A stretch of DNA of 64,000 nt from JAOUEA01 sp963821925 (GCA_963821925.1 CAWGFO010000002.1:1-64000); one strand, 5' to 3'. Positions 15,897-24,982 are shown, numbered from the stretch's first letter. Translations and numbers: made by a program. The notes: generated from the sequence alone by a model not told the origin.

Positions 15897-17780
15897 CTAC
15901 GGTGTCGGGTCCGGGTACGACCCGCCGTAGATGTCGGTGTTGCCGAACGCGTTCGGGCAGGCCTGCTGCGGGGCAGGTGCGACCGGCGTGTCTTCTCCGG
16001 CCGCGTGGTCCTTGCCCTTCTCGTGCCTGGACTCCCAATCCTCGACGCCGCGCGGCTCCTCCGCCTCCGCGGCGGTTCCGCCGGCCAGGACGAAGTCGTG
16101 CAGGTCCATCCGGTAGGTGTTGATGTCGCCGCAGACGGCGCCGTTGCGCACGTCGTTCCAGACCGCCGTGCCGTATGTGCGCGTGGCGGCCGCGTAGACG
16201 TAGTCGCCCAGGAACTCGGCGGCCAGGTTGTTCTGGCTGCTGGCCCTGGGGTCCCCGACCTCGCCACGGTGCAGCGACGAGAACGCGCCGACGACTCCCG
16301 ATCCCGAGACATCCGCGTGGAGGACCACGCCGACCAGCCCACGGGGACTCGTGGTGTCGTCTCGGAACGGCGTGGTGAACGCGTTGTAGACGAGGTAGAC
16401 GTCCTCGCCGTTCGGGGAGATCGCCGGCGCCGAGTAGTAGCCGCGGTCCGTGCCCTGCTCGACACGCCGCTCGGTCGACCAGTCCTGCGCGCCCTCGGGC
16501 GAGGAGGTGAACATCACGTGCTCGTGGTTCAGCCCGTCACGGGCGTCGACCCATGTGAGCACGATCTCGTCGGTCGCGTCCGACCCCGTCGGGGCGCCGT
16601 TCGCGATGTCCACGCTCGGGGCGGATGACAGGTCGCTCCGCGCGCCACCGATGCCGTCCATCACGCAGCGCCCGATCGAGTCCTCGATGAAGTTGCAGCT
16701 GTCGTACGCGGTCGTGATCTTGCGCGGACGGCTCCACGTGGATCCGCCGTCGTTCGACGTCACGAGCACGATCGAGCCCTTGCCGGGCTCGCCCACCGCG
16801 AATTGGTTCATGAAGACGTACACGGTGCCGTCGCTGTCCGTGCGCACGGTACAGCCCGAACGTCCGAACCCCTGCGGGGAGAACGGGTTGTTCGAGGCCG
16901 GCGTCACCTGCTTCTGCGCCCAGGTGGCCCCGCCGTCGGTCGACGTCAACATGAAGAGCGGCTGTGCCGTGAAGCCGTGGCCGAGCGAGCGGAAGCCCGC
17001 GTAGCAGACGTAGGCGTTGCCGAAGAACCGGCTGGACTCGGCGTTGTCCGCCCAGATCTGCTCCTTGTCGGCGAACAGCGCCGAGTTCTGCTTGCTCGCG
17101 ATCACGGGGTCCATCCAACGGGACTGGTCCTGTGCGATCGAGGGCGTGAGGCCGGTCGAGGCCGGGCCGTCGATCCGGGAGACCGCGATCGCTTCGGCGC
17201 CCTTGAACGCCTGCTGGCCCGGCAGGTTCGACGCGAGGTTCGCGTAGTAGAGCCGCGACCCGTAGTCCCACGAGAACGATCCGTTCCGGTACACGGGACC
17301 GAACGCGAGTGCGGGGTCGCCGTCGGAGACGAGGCCGACGTCCGTGTAGCCGGGGAGCGTCCCGATCGGCCCCATCTGCGGCACACAGTCCGGATCGGCG
17401 TCGCCCACGACGCCGTCACAGCTCCGCGCCGACAGGCCCTGGTAGGTCGGCTGCATCCACGACCCGCCACTGTCGAAGGAGAAGTACACCCCGGAGCCGC
17501 CGACGCCGTCCGTGAACGGACAGGTGTTGTCGGCGCCCGCGTTGCACGCCTCCATGTCGATGTTGTCGTTCGAGCCAGCGGCCACCACGGTCGGGTGGTT
17601 CGCATCGATCGCGACCGCGGGCTCGTTCTGCTTGTTCCTGGAGAACGGGCCCGCGGGGCTGCCCACGGAGACGAGCGTGTCGCCTCCGGCGCCCGATGCG
17701 GGGCCGGCCCCGGCGATCGCGGTCGCGATCGCGAGCGATGTCGCCACGGCGAGCGCGGCGGTCCTCAGAGATGTGCGCAT
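15897..17780 (-). CDS. secreted sialidase-like (BNR repeat) beta-propeller protein
   Basis: 627 residues with an N-terminal signal peptide (about residues 1-31). BNR/Asp-box-like units occur repeatedly: F-D-S-G-G-S-W, S-T-D-G-G-A-T-W, S-N-D-G-G-S-T-W, which mark a six-bladed exo-alpha-sialidase fold; many Cys suggest extracellular disulfides. The first part (N-E-P-A-V-A-I-D-A-N-H-P) is typical of secreted 'sialidase/neuraminidase family' proteins of environmental actinobacteria. The catalytic Arg triad and Tyr of true sialidases cannot be assigned, so hydrolase activity is uncertain. C-terminal tail is Glu/Lys-rich. Start ATG has GGGGGA upstream; a promoter is at 17848-17877. Confidence 0.75.
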   Translation of the reverse strand: MRTSLRTAALAVATSLAIATAIAGAGPASGAGGDTLVSVGSPAGPFSRNKQNEPAVAIDANHPTVVAAGSNDNIDMEACNAGADNTCPFTDGVGGSGVYFSFDSGGSWMQPTYQGLSARSCDGVVGDADPDCVPQMGPIGTLPGYTDVGLVSDGDPALAFGPVYRNGSFSWDYGSRLYYANLASNLPGQQAFKGAEAIAVSRIDGPASTGLTPSIAQDQSRWMDPVIASKQNSALFADKEQIWADNAESSRFFGNAYVCYAGFRSLGHGFTAQPLFMLTSTDGGATWAQKQVTPASNNPFSPQGFGRSGCTVRTDSDGTVYVFMNQFAVGEPGKGSIVLVTSNDGGSTWSRPRKITTAYDSCNFIEDSIGRCVMDGIGGARSDLSSAPSVDIANGAPTGSDATDEIVLTWVDARDGLNHEHVMFTSSPEGAQDWSTERRVEQGTDRGYYSAPAISPNGEDVYLVYNAFTTPFRDDTTSPRGLVGVVLHADVSGSGVVGAFSSLHRGEVGDPRASSQNNLAAEFLGDYVYAAATRTYGTAVWNDVRNGAVCGDINTYRMDLHDFVLAGGTAAEAEEPRGVEDWESRHEKGKDHAAGEDTPVAPAPQQACPNAFGNTDIYGGSYPDPTP

Positions 17781-17847
17781 GATCCCCCTTTCGTGGCGGC
17801 GCTCCGGAGGGAAACCGGATACCCCCGCCACCCGTCCTACGATGAAC

Positions 17848-17877
17848 ACCGTATGCGGTGCCCTTGGAGACGGTCAA
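17848..17877 (-). promoter_or_regulatory. promoter of the sialidase-like gene
   Basis: On the minus strand TTGACC (17872-17877), 18-base spacer, TACGGT (17848-17853); the -10 is part of a small inverted repeat CACCG-CATA-CGGTG. About 67 bases upstream of the start codon. Confidence 0.5.
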
Positions 17878-18038
17878 ATTGCCCGTACGGCGGGTCGACG
17901 AAACCCGTAGCGCGCGGGCCACAGGCGTCAGGGAGCGCCGCGGGGACCATCGTGAGGACGCGCCAACTTCTGCCGCCGGACTGCAGGGTCAAGTACGGCC
18001 TTACCGGGAAGGCTTTCGGGCAGCGGTAGGGGGAACGG

Positions 18039-18275
18039 TCAGTCGGCCGGGCAGGTCGTCGGTGCGTTCTTGAAGCCGCCGAGCGGGAGCGTGAGCTTGC
18101 CCTCGGCGACCAACTCCAGGATCCGGGCCTCGAAGGTGTCGTTCGACACCGCCTGCGCGTGGTCGGGCGCACAGTCGTCGGCCGGAACCGTCACGTGGAT
18201 CACCGCGTTCGCGGGAAGCGCGGATGCTCCCAGCGTGAACACGACGAGCGCGGCGAGCGCGATCGGTTTCCGCAT
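18039..18275 (-). CDS. small secreted protein
   Basis: 78 residues; ATG with GGGAGG upstream. Signal peptide of about 24 residues ending A-N-A, then a mature part of about 54 residues with two Cys (D-D-C-A-P and T-T-C-P) that could form one disulfide. No family recognised. Stands alone, divergent from the PadR gene. Confidence 0.65.
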   Translation of the reverse strand: MRKPIALAALVVFTLGASALPANAVIHVTVPADDCAPDHAQAVSNDTFEARILELVAEGKLTLPLGGFKNAPTTCPAD

Positions 18276-18379
18276 GTCGATCCTCCCTCATCCATCGGAC
18301 GAGGGGTTTACGTGCGGCACGCGCGACGGGTTCACCTGGTCAGAGGTATGGAGCCTCCTGGATGGCATAGGCTCCGCGT

Positions 18380-18409
18380 TTGACCGGGCAAGGCATCGCA
18401 AGCTACCAT
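18380..18409 (+). promoter_or_regulatory. PadR promoter, leaderless
   Basis: TTGACC (18380-18385), 18-base spacer, TACCAT (18404-18409), then 7 bases to the ATG at 18417. The -10 lies inside the palindrome at 18402-18424. No Shine-Dalgarno precedes the ATG. Confidence 0.6.
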
Positions 18410-18424
18410 GTAGTACATGGTAGC
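18402..18424. promoter_or_regulatory. 23-bp palindromic PadR operator over the start codon
   Basis: Perfect inverted repeat with arms GCTACCATGTA and TACATGGTAGC around a single G. It contains ATGTA/TACAT half-sites like those of PadR-family operators, covers the -10 box and includes the start ATG of the padR-like gene, so binding would block both transcription initiation and elongation. Confidence 0.75.
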
Positions 18425-18755
18425 CCAGAGCCGGCTCGTGGCGCAGATGCGCCGAGGGACGCTCGAGTACTGCGTGCTGGCCCTGCTCCGTTCCGAAGAC
18501 CGCTACGCCTTCGACCTCGTGCGTGAACTGGCCTCGCTCGACGGCATGGTCACGAGCGAGGGCACGATCTACCCGCTCCTCGCGCGGATGCGCAAGGAGG
18601 GGATGGTCGCCACCACGTGGCAGGAGTCCCCGAGCGGTCCGCCGCGTCGCTATTACCGGCTGACCCCGAAGGGTCGAGAGGCGCTAGCCACGTTCGCCGA
18701 CGAGTGGAGGCGCTTCCGAGACGCCGTGGACCGAATGATCGGAGGTATCGGATGA
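18417..18755 (+). CDS. PadR family transcriptional regulator
   Basis: 112 residues. M-R-R-G-T-L-E-Y-C-V-L-A-L-L opens the winged helix, followed by Y-A-F-D-L-V-R-E-L, S-E-G-T-I-Y-P-L-L-A-R-M-R-K-E-G (recognition helix region) and the wing P-P-R-R-Y-Y-R-L-T-P-K-G, all hallmark PadR segments. Likely an autorepressor through the 23-bp palindrome that covers its own start. Its stop overlaps the ATG of a HAAS-type membrane protein (ATGA), the standard PadR-HAAS two-gene arrangement that couples membrane state to transcription. Confidence 0.9.
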   Translation: MVAQSRLVAQMRRGTLEYCVLALLRSEDRYAFDLVRELASLDGMVTSEGTIYPLLARMRKEGMVATTWQESPSGPPRRYYRLTPKGREALATFADEWRRFRDAVDRMIGGIG

Positions 18756-19378
18756 CTACGCAGCGTGAACGAGTGGTGGATGAGTACCTCGAGCGGCTCG
18801 AACGCTCCTTGAGCGACGTCCCTGCCGCCCGCCGGGAGGAGATCATCTCGGAGATCGGGAGCCACATCGACGAGGCTCTCGCCGAAGAGCCGGACGACAG
18901 CGAGGCGTCGGTGCGCAACGTGTTGGACCGCGTCGGGGATCCCGAGGACATCGCCGCCGAGGCACGCGATCGCCTCGACATCCGAAAGCCCCGGACGAGC
19001 TGGACAGATCCGCTCGCGATCGTCCTGCTGCTCGTCGGCGGTTTCCTCTGGCTGATCGGGTGGGTCGTAGGCGTCGTCCTGCTGTGGCTCTCGGATGTGT
19101 GGAGCACACGCCAGAAGGTCATCGGGACGCTCGTCGTCCCGGGAGGTCTGTTTGCTGCGTTCCTGGTCGGGTTCATGGCGACGAACAGCATCAGCGGCTC
19201 CAACTGCAGGACCAGCACGGTGAACGGGATCGAGACATCCGTCTGCGAGAGCGTGGGCGACAGCGTAGGCGTCGTCAGCCAGGTCCTCCCCATCGCGTTG
19301 CTCATCCTGCTGATCGTCGCGCCGATCGCGACCTCGATCTATCTCGGTCGAACGCTCGTCCGTGCGCGCCGACGGTGA
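18752..19378 (+). CDS. HAAS domain membrane protein, PadR partner
   Basis: 208 residues. N-terminal HAAS-type helical domain (residues about 5-75: Y-L-E-R-L-E-R-S-L, R-R-E-E-I-I-S-E-I-G-S-H-I, V-L-D-R-V-G-D-P-E-D-I-A) is usually found in anti-sigma-like or sensory partners of PadR regulators. Three transmembrane segments follow at about 88-110, 125-150 and 180-200, with an extracytoplasmic loop holding two Cys. Probably senses an envelope signal and modulates the PadR protein encoded by the overlapping upstream gene. Confidence 0.8.
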   Translation: MTTQRERVVDEYLERLERSLSDVPAARREEIISEIGSHIDEALAEEPDDSEASVRNVLDRVGDPEDIAAEARDRLDIRKPRTSWTDPLAIVLLLVGGFLWLIGWVVGVVLLWLSDVWSTRQKVIGTLVVPGGLFAAFLVGFMATNSISGSNCRTSTVNGIETSVCESVGDSVGVVSQVLPIALLILLIVAPIATSIYLGRTLVRARRR

Positions 19379-19408
19379 CGGGCGTGACGCACGGTCCGGT
19401 GGCACCGG

Positions 19409-20236
19409 CTACAACGTCGGGAGCACCTGCTCGAGGAATTCCTCGAGCCGGCCCTGTCCCTCGCTCGGCCAGTCGATGACCAGGTATCCGATGCCGCCGG
19501 CCGTCATCCACTCAGAGGTCGCCTTCACCTGGTCCCACGGCTCGGAGATCGACAGGCTCGACGCCCGCATGATCGACGACGGGTCACGGCCCGCCTCCTC
19601 CGCTGCGCGGTCGATGATGCCGTTGATCTCGGTCAGCTCAGTCGCGTCGGCTGCCCACCCGTGCCAGACGTCCGCGTACCGCCCGACGATCGGGAGCGTC
19701 CGCTGCCGGCCCTCCCCGCCGACCCAGATCGGCGGATGCGGTCGCTGCACGGGCTTCGGGTTGTAGGTCGCGCCTTCGAGCCGATATCGGCCACCCTCGA
19801 ACGTCGTCTCGTCGGCCGTGAAGAGCGCCCGCAGCACCTGGATCCCTTCCTCGAGGCGATCCATCCGCTCCGCCGTCGGTGGGAAGGGGATCCCGAGCTC
19901 GCGATGCTCGGACTCGTTCCAGGCGGCGCCGATCGCGCATTCCACGCGTCCGCCGGACAGGTGGTCCACGGTGACAACCTCGGCGGCGAGCACGGAGGGG
20001 TGCCGATGCGTCATGCCGGTGACGAGCGTGCCGAGCCGCACGCGGGTCGTCTCGCGCGCGAGCCCCGCGAGCAGTGTCCACGCCTCAAGCGAGGGGCCCT
20101 TCGGATCGGCGTAGAGCGCCTTGAAGTGGTCGAAGACCCAGACGCCGTCGAGTCCCGCGTCCTCCGCGAGCTTGGCACGCGCCACGATCTCGTCCCAGGT
20201 CAGCTGATGCTGCGAGATGTCGAGCCCGAACCGCAT
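19409..20236 (-). CDS. LLM class (F420-dependent) oxidoreductase
   Basis: 275 residues; ATG with GGAAGGGGG upstream. Luciferase-like TIM barrel: M-R-F-G-L-D-I-S-Q, A-K-L-A-E-D-A-G-L-D-G-V-W-V-F-D-H, V-R-L-G-T-L-V-T, H-P-S-V-L-A-A-E-V-V-T-V-D-H-L-S-G-G-R, then G-I-G-A-A-W variant G-A-A-W-N, P-I-W-V-G-G. These fit the F420-dependent subgroup common in actinobacteria rather than FMN luciferases. Reduces or oxidises an unknown small molecule in the cytoplasm. Single gene. Confidence 0.85.
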   Translation of the reverse strand: MRFGLDISQHQLTWDEIVARAKLAEDAGLDGVWVFDHFKALYADPKGPSLEAWTLLAGLARETTRVRLGTLVTGMTHRHPSVLAAEVVTVDHLSGGRVECAIGAAWNESEHRELGIPFPPTAERMDRLEEGIQVLRALFTADETTFEGGRYRLEGATYNPKPVQRPHPPIWVGGEGRQRTLPIVGRYADVWHGWAADATELTEINGIIDRAAEEAGRDPSSIMRASSLSISEPWDQVKATSEWMTAGGIGYLVIDWPSEGQGRLEEFLEQVLPTL

Positions 20237-20328
20237 GGATCGCCCCCTTCCTCGGATGAACCTCGACCCGACGATAGCGGGCACGGTGGTCGCCGTAGCG
20301 ATCCCTGTTCCGGCGACTCCTCCGTCGT

Positions 20329-20598
20329 CTAGAGATGCTCGAGCAGATAGTCGACGTACTGCGGACGGAGCGTGTCCTCCGTCGAACGGTCGATGCGGAC
20401 GTAGCCGTTGATCGCGCTGACGATGTGGGCGATGTCGAGCCCGGAGTCATCGAGCTCGCCGAGCTGTCCCTCCGCTGCAGGGATCGAACCCAGCAGGCCC
20501 CACAGCCAATCGATGTCTCCCTCCGCCTTCCCCATGTCGACGGCTCGATCGTGCAACTGGTGAGAGGACAGCGATTCGAGATCGGCTCGGGTGATCAT
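20329..20598 (-). CDS. hypothetical small acidic protein
   Basis: 89 residues, acidic and helical: M-I-T-R-A-D-L-E-S-L, H-Q-L-H-D-R-A-V-D-M-G, D-W-L-W-G-L-L-G-S-I-P-A-A-E-G. No family recognised. Starts without Shine-Dalgarno behind a TACCGT -10 (minus strand, 20606-20611) placed 7 bases upstream, implying a leaderless message. Confidence 0.6.
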   Translation of the reverse strand: MITRADLESLSSHQLHDRAVDMGKAEGDIDWLWGLLGSIPAAEGQLGELDDSGLDIAHIVSAINGYVRIDRSTEDTLRPQYVDYLLEHL

Positions 20599-20922
20599 GT
20601 GCTCCACGGTACTCGGCGAGGCAGACGCCGCCGGACAGGCTCCGAACCGACCCACGGTTCAAGCGCGTGGCGCGTCATGCGCCACGTCGCTGGTCGGATC
20701 CGAGCATCGCGACAGTTCAGCTCCATCCTGCGCATACTCCAGATAGGACGCGAACCCCGACATCGACGGGAGAAGAAGTCAGGGGGCTCGCCTCCACCGA
20801 ACCCGTCCCACCGTCCCTCCCAGGCTCACGGGCCCGATACTCCGGAGCGATTTCCAGCTCTCGATCCGGCCCATCGCTCGCCTCGGACGCGTCGGGACAT
20901 CCAAGCTCGAAGGAGCGCAGCC
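20599..20922. other. gene-free stretch with hairpin
   Basis: Divergent intergenic region. It holds the leaderless -10 of the 20598 gene (20606-20611), an 8-bp inverted repeat CGTGGCGC/GCGCCACG with 5-base loop at 20666-20686, and the AAGGAG of the 20923 gene. No further gene seen. Confidence 0.5.
20606..20611 (-). promoter_or_regulatory. leaderless -10 of the 20598 gene
   Basis: TACCGT on the minus strand, 7 bases before the ATG. Confidence 0.4.
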
Positions 20923-21228
20923 ATGCAGAACATGCGTATCGCCAGCTACAAGATCACCGAAGGTAACTTCACCGACATCGCCGATGCCGCGAAGGAAGGC
21001 ATGCTGAAGTCCTTCAGGAACCAGCCCGGGTTCCTTCGGTACGGACTCGCCGATACCGGCAACCGCACTTGCCTCTCGATCAGCCTCTGGGAGACCCGTG
21101 CCCAGGCCGAGGGTGCGTCGCTCGTGGCCACGAGCTGGGTGCGCGAGCACCTCGCTGACAAGGTCGAGCTGACCTCGACGCAGGTAGGCGACCTCGCCTT
21201 CTTCGAGGGTGTTCCTGCGACGGTCTGA
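20923..21228 (+). CDS. ABM-like small protein
   Basis: 101 residues; ATG behind AAGGAG. Ferredoxin-like pattern: I-A-S-Y-K-I-T-E-G-N, helix I-A-D-A-A-K-E-G-M-L, P-G-F-L-R-Y-G-L-A, I-S-L-W-E-T-R-A-Q-A-E-G. Resembles antibiotic-biosynthesis-monooxygenase or stress-responsive dimeric barrels; substrate unknown. Followed at once by a clear rho-independent terminator. Confidence 0.6.
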   Translation: MQNMRIASYKITEGNFTDIADAAKEGMLKSFRNQPGFLRYGLADTGNRTCLSISLWETRAQAEGASLVATSWVREHLADKVELTSTQVGDLAFFEGVPATV

Positions 21229-21290
21229 CAAACCGGAACTACTTCGCCCGTTGGCGCGGCTGCGGCCACGCCTGAGTAGGAGTGAAAGAA

Positions 21291-21316
21291 GAGGAGCCCA
21301 CAGCCGTGGGCTCCTC
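21291..21316 (+). terminator. rho-independent terminator
   Basis: GAGGAGCCCAC, loop AGCC, GTGGGCTCCTC, then CTCTTT; on the other side AAAGAA precedes the stem, so it can also serve the minus-strand gene ending at 21404. Confidence 0.85.
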
Positions 21317-21403
21317 CTCTTTGGGCGCACTCGGCCCTGCCGTCGAGGCGGAAGACTGAAGCCGATCGACGTTGGGAGTGGGTAGGCGTGTGATGAACGG
21401 ACG

Positions 21404-24400
21404 CTAGGTCACCGTCACGTACCAGGCGGTCTGTTCGCTCGACGGGTCCGACGTTCGCTTCGTCGTCGGGTTCCGGAGCGTCGCCCGGAACTTGTACGTG
21501 CCGGGACCGTTCTTTGGAGCCACGACCGACGGCGTGAAGGATCCGTGCGTCCCGGTCTGGCCGCTCAGCCACGCGGTCCACGTGCCCCACGTCGTCTTGC
21601 CGGCCTTACGGAACGAGTACTGGACATCGAACACCAGCCAGGGGGCTGGCCGCTGTCCCCATCGCACGTCGATCGGCGTGGTCGTCGTCGCCGTCGTGGG
21701 GGAGGTGATGACGGGGAACCCGACGCCTCCCGTGAAGGTCCCCGATGCTCCCGTCGCGGTCGAGCGGTACGTGAAGAACGCCGCACCCTGGAACAGGTAG
21801 GTGAAGGGCGAGCCGCCCGGAGCGACCGCACCCGAGTTGAAGAGGAACCTGGACGTGTTGTTCTCGCCCAGCTGCCTGAAGTCCGTGACGGAGTGCGGCT
21901 TCGTGTTCGATACCGAGGCGGCGAACGCGAACGTGACCCGCATGCAGAGCTCGACGCCGGTGATGCTCGGTGGTACGTACCGAGTGTCCTCGACCGCGAC
22001 CGTTCGCGCCTGCGCGGCCACCACTCCCGGCAAGGCGTCGGACACCGGTCCCGGACCTGCCGCGTTCATCGCCTGGACGGTGAAGCTGTAGGGCAGGCAA
22101 TGCGGCAGCGTGCTGAACGTCGTCTGGAGGGTCGTCCCTTCGACCGATCGCGTGACGACCGGTGCTTCGGCCGTCGTGCCGGTCACGACGTACCCGTCGA
22201 TCGGCTCACCGTTGGACGCGGCTGCGGGCCACGAGAGCGTGACGGTTCCGTCCCCGTAGGTCACGGTGATGCCGCCGACCTTGCCCGGGGCGCCGTAAGG
22301 CGTTACGGGCCCGACCTCGGCAGCGGTGCTGTCGCCCACGCTGTTGTGCGCGACCACGGAGAAGGTGTACGCCGTCCCGTTGGTGAGGCCGGTGACCACC
22401 GCCTGCGTCGAAGCGACCGGGATCGGGGTCCCAGGAACGCCGTTCACGATCGGCGTCACGACGTACCCGTCGATCGGAGCTCCTCCGTCGTTCGTCGGCG
22501 CGGTCCAGCTGACCGTGACCTGTCCGTCCCCCGAGGTCGCCGACAAGCCAGTGGGGGCATCGGGGACCGTCACAGGCGGCTCGCCGATCAGGCTCACGAA
22601 GACATCCTGCTCACCGTTCCCGTCGTTCTCGACCAGGGTGCCGTTCCCGGACGAGAAGGCGATCACCGAAGCGTCGCCGTTCACCGACGGGGCGAAGCCA
22701 TCGTCGGTTCCACCGCGACGTTGCAGCGATCCGTCGATCCGGTCGAAGACCCAGATGTCCGAGATGGAACCGTTCGGGTCGGTGGGCGCGAGGTTGGTGG
22801 CGGCCGATTGGAACGCGATGAACCGGCCGTCTGCGGAGATGCTCTCGTTCGAGGCGTAGTCGTTGCCCTCAGCACCACCCACCCCCGGGCTGGCCCGCGA
22901 GATCACTGGTGTGGACCCAGATAGGTCAGCGACGAAGATGTCGTACCAGTGGAGCGTGTCCGGAGTGGGCGTCAGATTCGTGGCTCCCGACATGAAGGCG
23001 ATCGTCATCCCGTCGTCGCTCATGACCGGCCGGACGCTGACGTCGTCCGTGTCGGCGCCCCCGACCCCGACGCTGAGTCGGAACGTGGTCGGAGCACCCG
23101 CCGCCTCACGATCGCGCACGAACACATCGGGAAGGCCGTTGTTGTCGACGGGTGTAGTGACGAGATCGGCCGAGCCCGAGGAGAAGGCGACGTAGCGTCC
23201 GTTTCCGCTCACCGGTGCGCGCTCGACGTCCACGTCGGTGTCGTCGTCGACGCCGTCTACCGTCACACTGATCTGCTCGGTGGTCCCGGCGATCGTGTCG
23301 CGGAGGAAGACGTCGATGTCACTGTCCGTGTCGAGCACCGCCCCCAGGTTCTTGGCTCGCGAGATGAAGGTCACGTACCGGCCGGTCGCGCTTATCGAAG
23401 AAAGGAGCTCCTCGGAATCGGAAAGTCCCTCGTTGTCCCTCACGCTGACGAGCGAGGTCGTGTCATCGACCAGGTCACGGACGTAGATATGGCGGTACCC
23501 ATTGCCGCTCGCTTGGGGGTCGAGCGCAGCGGTCGACGTGAAGTCCACGAACCGACCGTCAGAGCTGATCGATGCATCGAAACTGTCTCCAAATCCCTGC
23601 CCGCCCGACGAATCGATCGAGATGAGCTCCGTGGTCCTTGCCTGACGGTCGCGGACGTAGACGTCTGCATCATCCGAACGCGTATCGGCGGGGGCAAGTT
23701 GGGACCTCGACGTGAAGACGACGAATCGACCGTCCTCGCTCACGGTCTTCGGGCTGCTGCCGATGTTTCCCCCGCGGGGTGACTCCCCGCCCGAGTTCGT
23801 CACGCTGACCCGGCGGGTCGTGCTGGCGTCCACCGGATCGAGGGCATGACGGAGCACGTCGAGCACGGGATCTCCGGGACCGATGTCGTACAGGGTGGTC
23901 GCCGCTCCACCGGGCCCGAACCACGCCCAGGGAAGTACGCCGTCGATCTCCGCTGCCAGCTCCGCCTCGATCTTCTGGGCGAGGATCGTGGCCCGCTCGC
24001 CGAGACCGCCCACGTCCTCCACCTTGATCCCCAGCTCACCGATGAACAGCGGCTTCCCGAGCGTCGCGCATTGGTCGATCCTGACCTGCAGCCCGTTCCA
24101 CTCGTCCCCGGGGATCGACGCCGTCGGGTCGTAGTCGTGGAACTCGCAGAGGTCGATCTCGGGGATCGCGTGCACCTGCCGGTACTCATCACCCGAGGTG
24201 CCGCATTGCCCGCTCCCGATCGTGCCCAGACTCACGAGGTGGTTCGGGTCCGCCGTCTTGATGGCACCCCCGACGTCACCTGCGAACGCCTCGAGGAGCG
24301 CCTCGGCGTTCGTGCTGCACCCACCGATGTTGCTTGGCTTGACCTCGGCCTCGTTCATGAGCTGCCACGCCAGCACCGTGGGATCGTTGGCGTAGCGCGT

Positions 24401-24982
24401 GGCGACCTCGCCGACCCAATCGAGGTACGACACGGTGCCGCCCGGGTCCGGCTGCGTGTACCCGCTCTGATACCAGGTTTCGTCCTTGTACCCGCTTGCA
24501 GGCTCGCAGTCGGCCCACTGGTTCGCGAGCGTCGCGACCACCCGCACCCCGTGCGTGGCGGCGACCGCGAGCGTGTGGTCGAACGCGCTCCAGTCCCGCT
24601 GCCCACCGGTGGTGGCGAGCGACTGGAAGAACCAGGCGCGGATCACGGTGACGCCCGGGCCCATCGCGGAGAGGGCGTCGTCAAGCGCCGCACCCGAGGT
24701 CAGGTTCGGTCCGCACTGCCCAGAGGAGTTGGCGTTGTAGACGTTGATGCCGGTGAACCGGAACGGCTGACCGTCGACCACCAAGCTGTCCGCCTGGCGG
24801 GACACGAATCCCTGAGGTGCCGCCGATGCGGATGCGGGAAGGAACGCGACACCGACGGCGAGCGCCGCGAGCAGTGGGAGACCTGTCCGGCGCTGTCTCC
24901 CGCGGCGCTGAGAGCCTCCGCCGTGTCGACGCCTCAGTGAGCCGAGCCCCGACCGGATCGGCCCGCGCGCGAGTGACGGCAT
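21404..24982 (-). CDS. secreted GH5-type glycosidase fused to PD40 propeller, two FN3 domains and a cupredoxin-like domain
   Basis: 1192 residues; the ATG at 24982 is preferred over 24994 because GGAGGG lies between them. Order: basic N-terminus and signal peptide (to about 55); GH5 TIM barrel (about 60-380) with L-M-N-E-A-E-V (acid/base Glu near 210) and F-I-G-E-L-G-I (nucleophile Glu near 315); five or six TolB/PD40 repeats of the type S-x-D-G-R-x-V-x-F-x-S (about 385-785); two fibronectin type III domains (P-D-A-P-T-G-L-S-A and P-G-K-V-G-G-I-T-V starts, about 805-990); a cupredoxin-like sandwich with P-H-S-V-T-D but no Cys ligand; a C-terminal beta domain. Probably a mannanase or cellulase-like enzyme carrying scaffold domains for polysaccharide or surface binding. 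Confidence 0.85.
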   Translation of the reverse strand: MPSLARGPIRSGLGSLRRRHGGGSQRRGRQRRTGLPLLAALAVGVAFLPASASAAPQGFVSRQADSLVVDGQPFRFTGINVYNANSSGQCGPNLTSGAALDDALSAMGPGVTVIRAWFFQSLATTGGQRDWSAFDHTLAVAATHGVRVVATLANQWADCEPASGYKDETWYQSGYTQPDPGGTVSYLDWVGEVATRYANDPTVLAWQLMNEAEVKPSNIGGCSTNAEALLEAFAGDVGGAIKTADPNHLVSLGTIGSGQCGTSGDEYRQVHAIPEIDLCEFHDYDPTASIPGDEWNGLQVRIDQCATLGKPLFIGELGIKVEDVGGLGERATILAQKIEAELAAEIDGVLPWAWFGPGGAATTLYDIGPGDPVLDVLRHALDPVDASTTRRVSVTNSGGESPRGGNIGSSPKTVSEDGRFVVFTSRSQLAPADTRSDDADVYVRDRQARTTELISIDSSGGQGFGDSFDASISSDGRFVDFTSTAALDPQASGNGYRHIYVRDLVDDTTSLVSVRDNEGLSDSEELLSSISATGRYVTFISRAKNLGAVLDTDSDIDVFLRDTIAGTTEQISVTVDGVDDDTDVDVERAPVSGNGRYVAFSSGSADLVTTPVDNNGLPDVFVRDREAAGAPTTFRLSVGVGGADTDDVSVRPVMSDDGMTIAFMSGATNLTPTPDTLHWYDIFVADLSGSTPVISRASPGVGGAEGNDYASNESISADGRFIAFQSAATNLAPTDPNGSISDIWVFDRIDGSLQRRGGTDDGFAPSVNGDASVIAFSSGNGTLVENDGNGEQDVFVSLIGEPPVTVPDAPTGLSATSGDGQVTVSWTAPTNDGGAPIDGYVVTPIVNGVPGTPIPVASTQAVVTGLTNGTAYTFSVVAHNSVGDSTAAEVGPVTPYGAPGKVGGITVTYGDGTVTLSWPAAASNGEPIDGYVVTGTTAEAPVVTRSVEGTTLQTTFSTLPHCLPYSFTVQAMNAAGPGPVSDALPGVVAAQARTVAVEDTRYVPPSITGVELCMRVTFAFAASVSNTKPHSVTDFRQLGENNTSRFLFNSGAVAPGGSPFTYLFQGAAFFTYRSTATGASGTFTGGVGFPVITSPTTATTTTPIDVRWGQRPAPWLVFDVQYSFRKAGKTTWGTWTAWLSGQTGTHGSFTPSVVAPKNGPGTYKFRATLRNPTTKRTSDPSSEQTAWYVTVT

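Noticed and set aside
17878..18030. possible riboswitch in a G+C-rich leader upstream of the sialidase-like gene
   Set aside because: None of the riboswitch consensus elements I know could be matched; only ordinary G+C hairpins seen.
20476..20500. tRNA-like GGGATCGAACCC element
   Set aside because: Lies within the 20329-20598 coding region and no cloverleaf can be folded around it.
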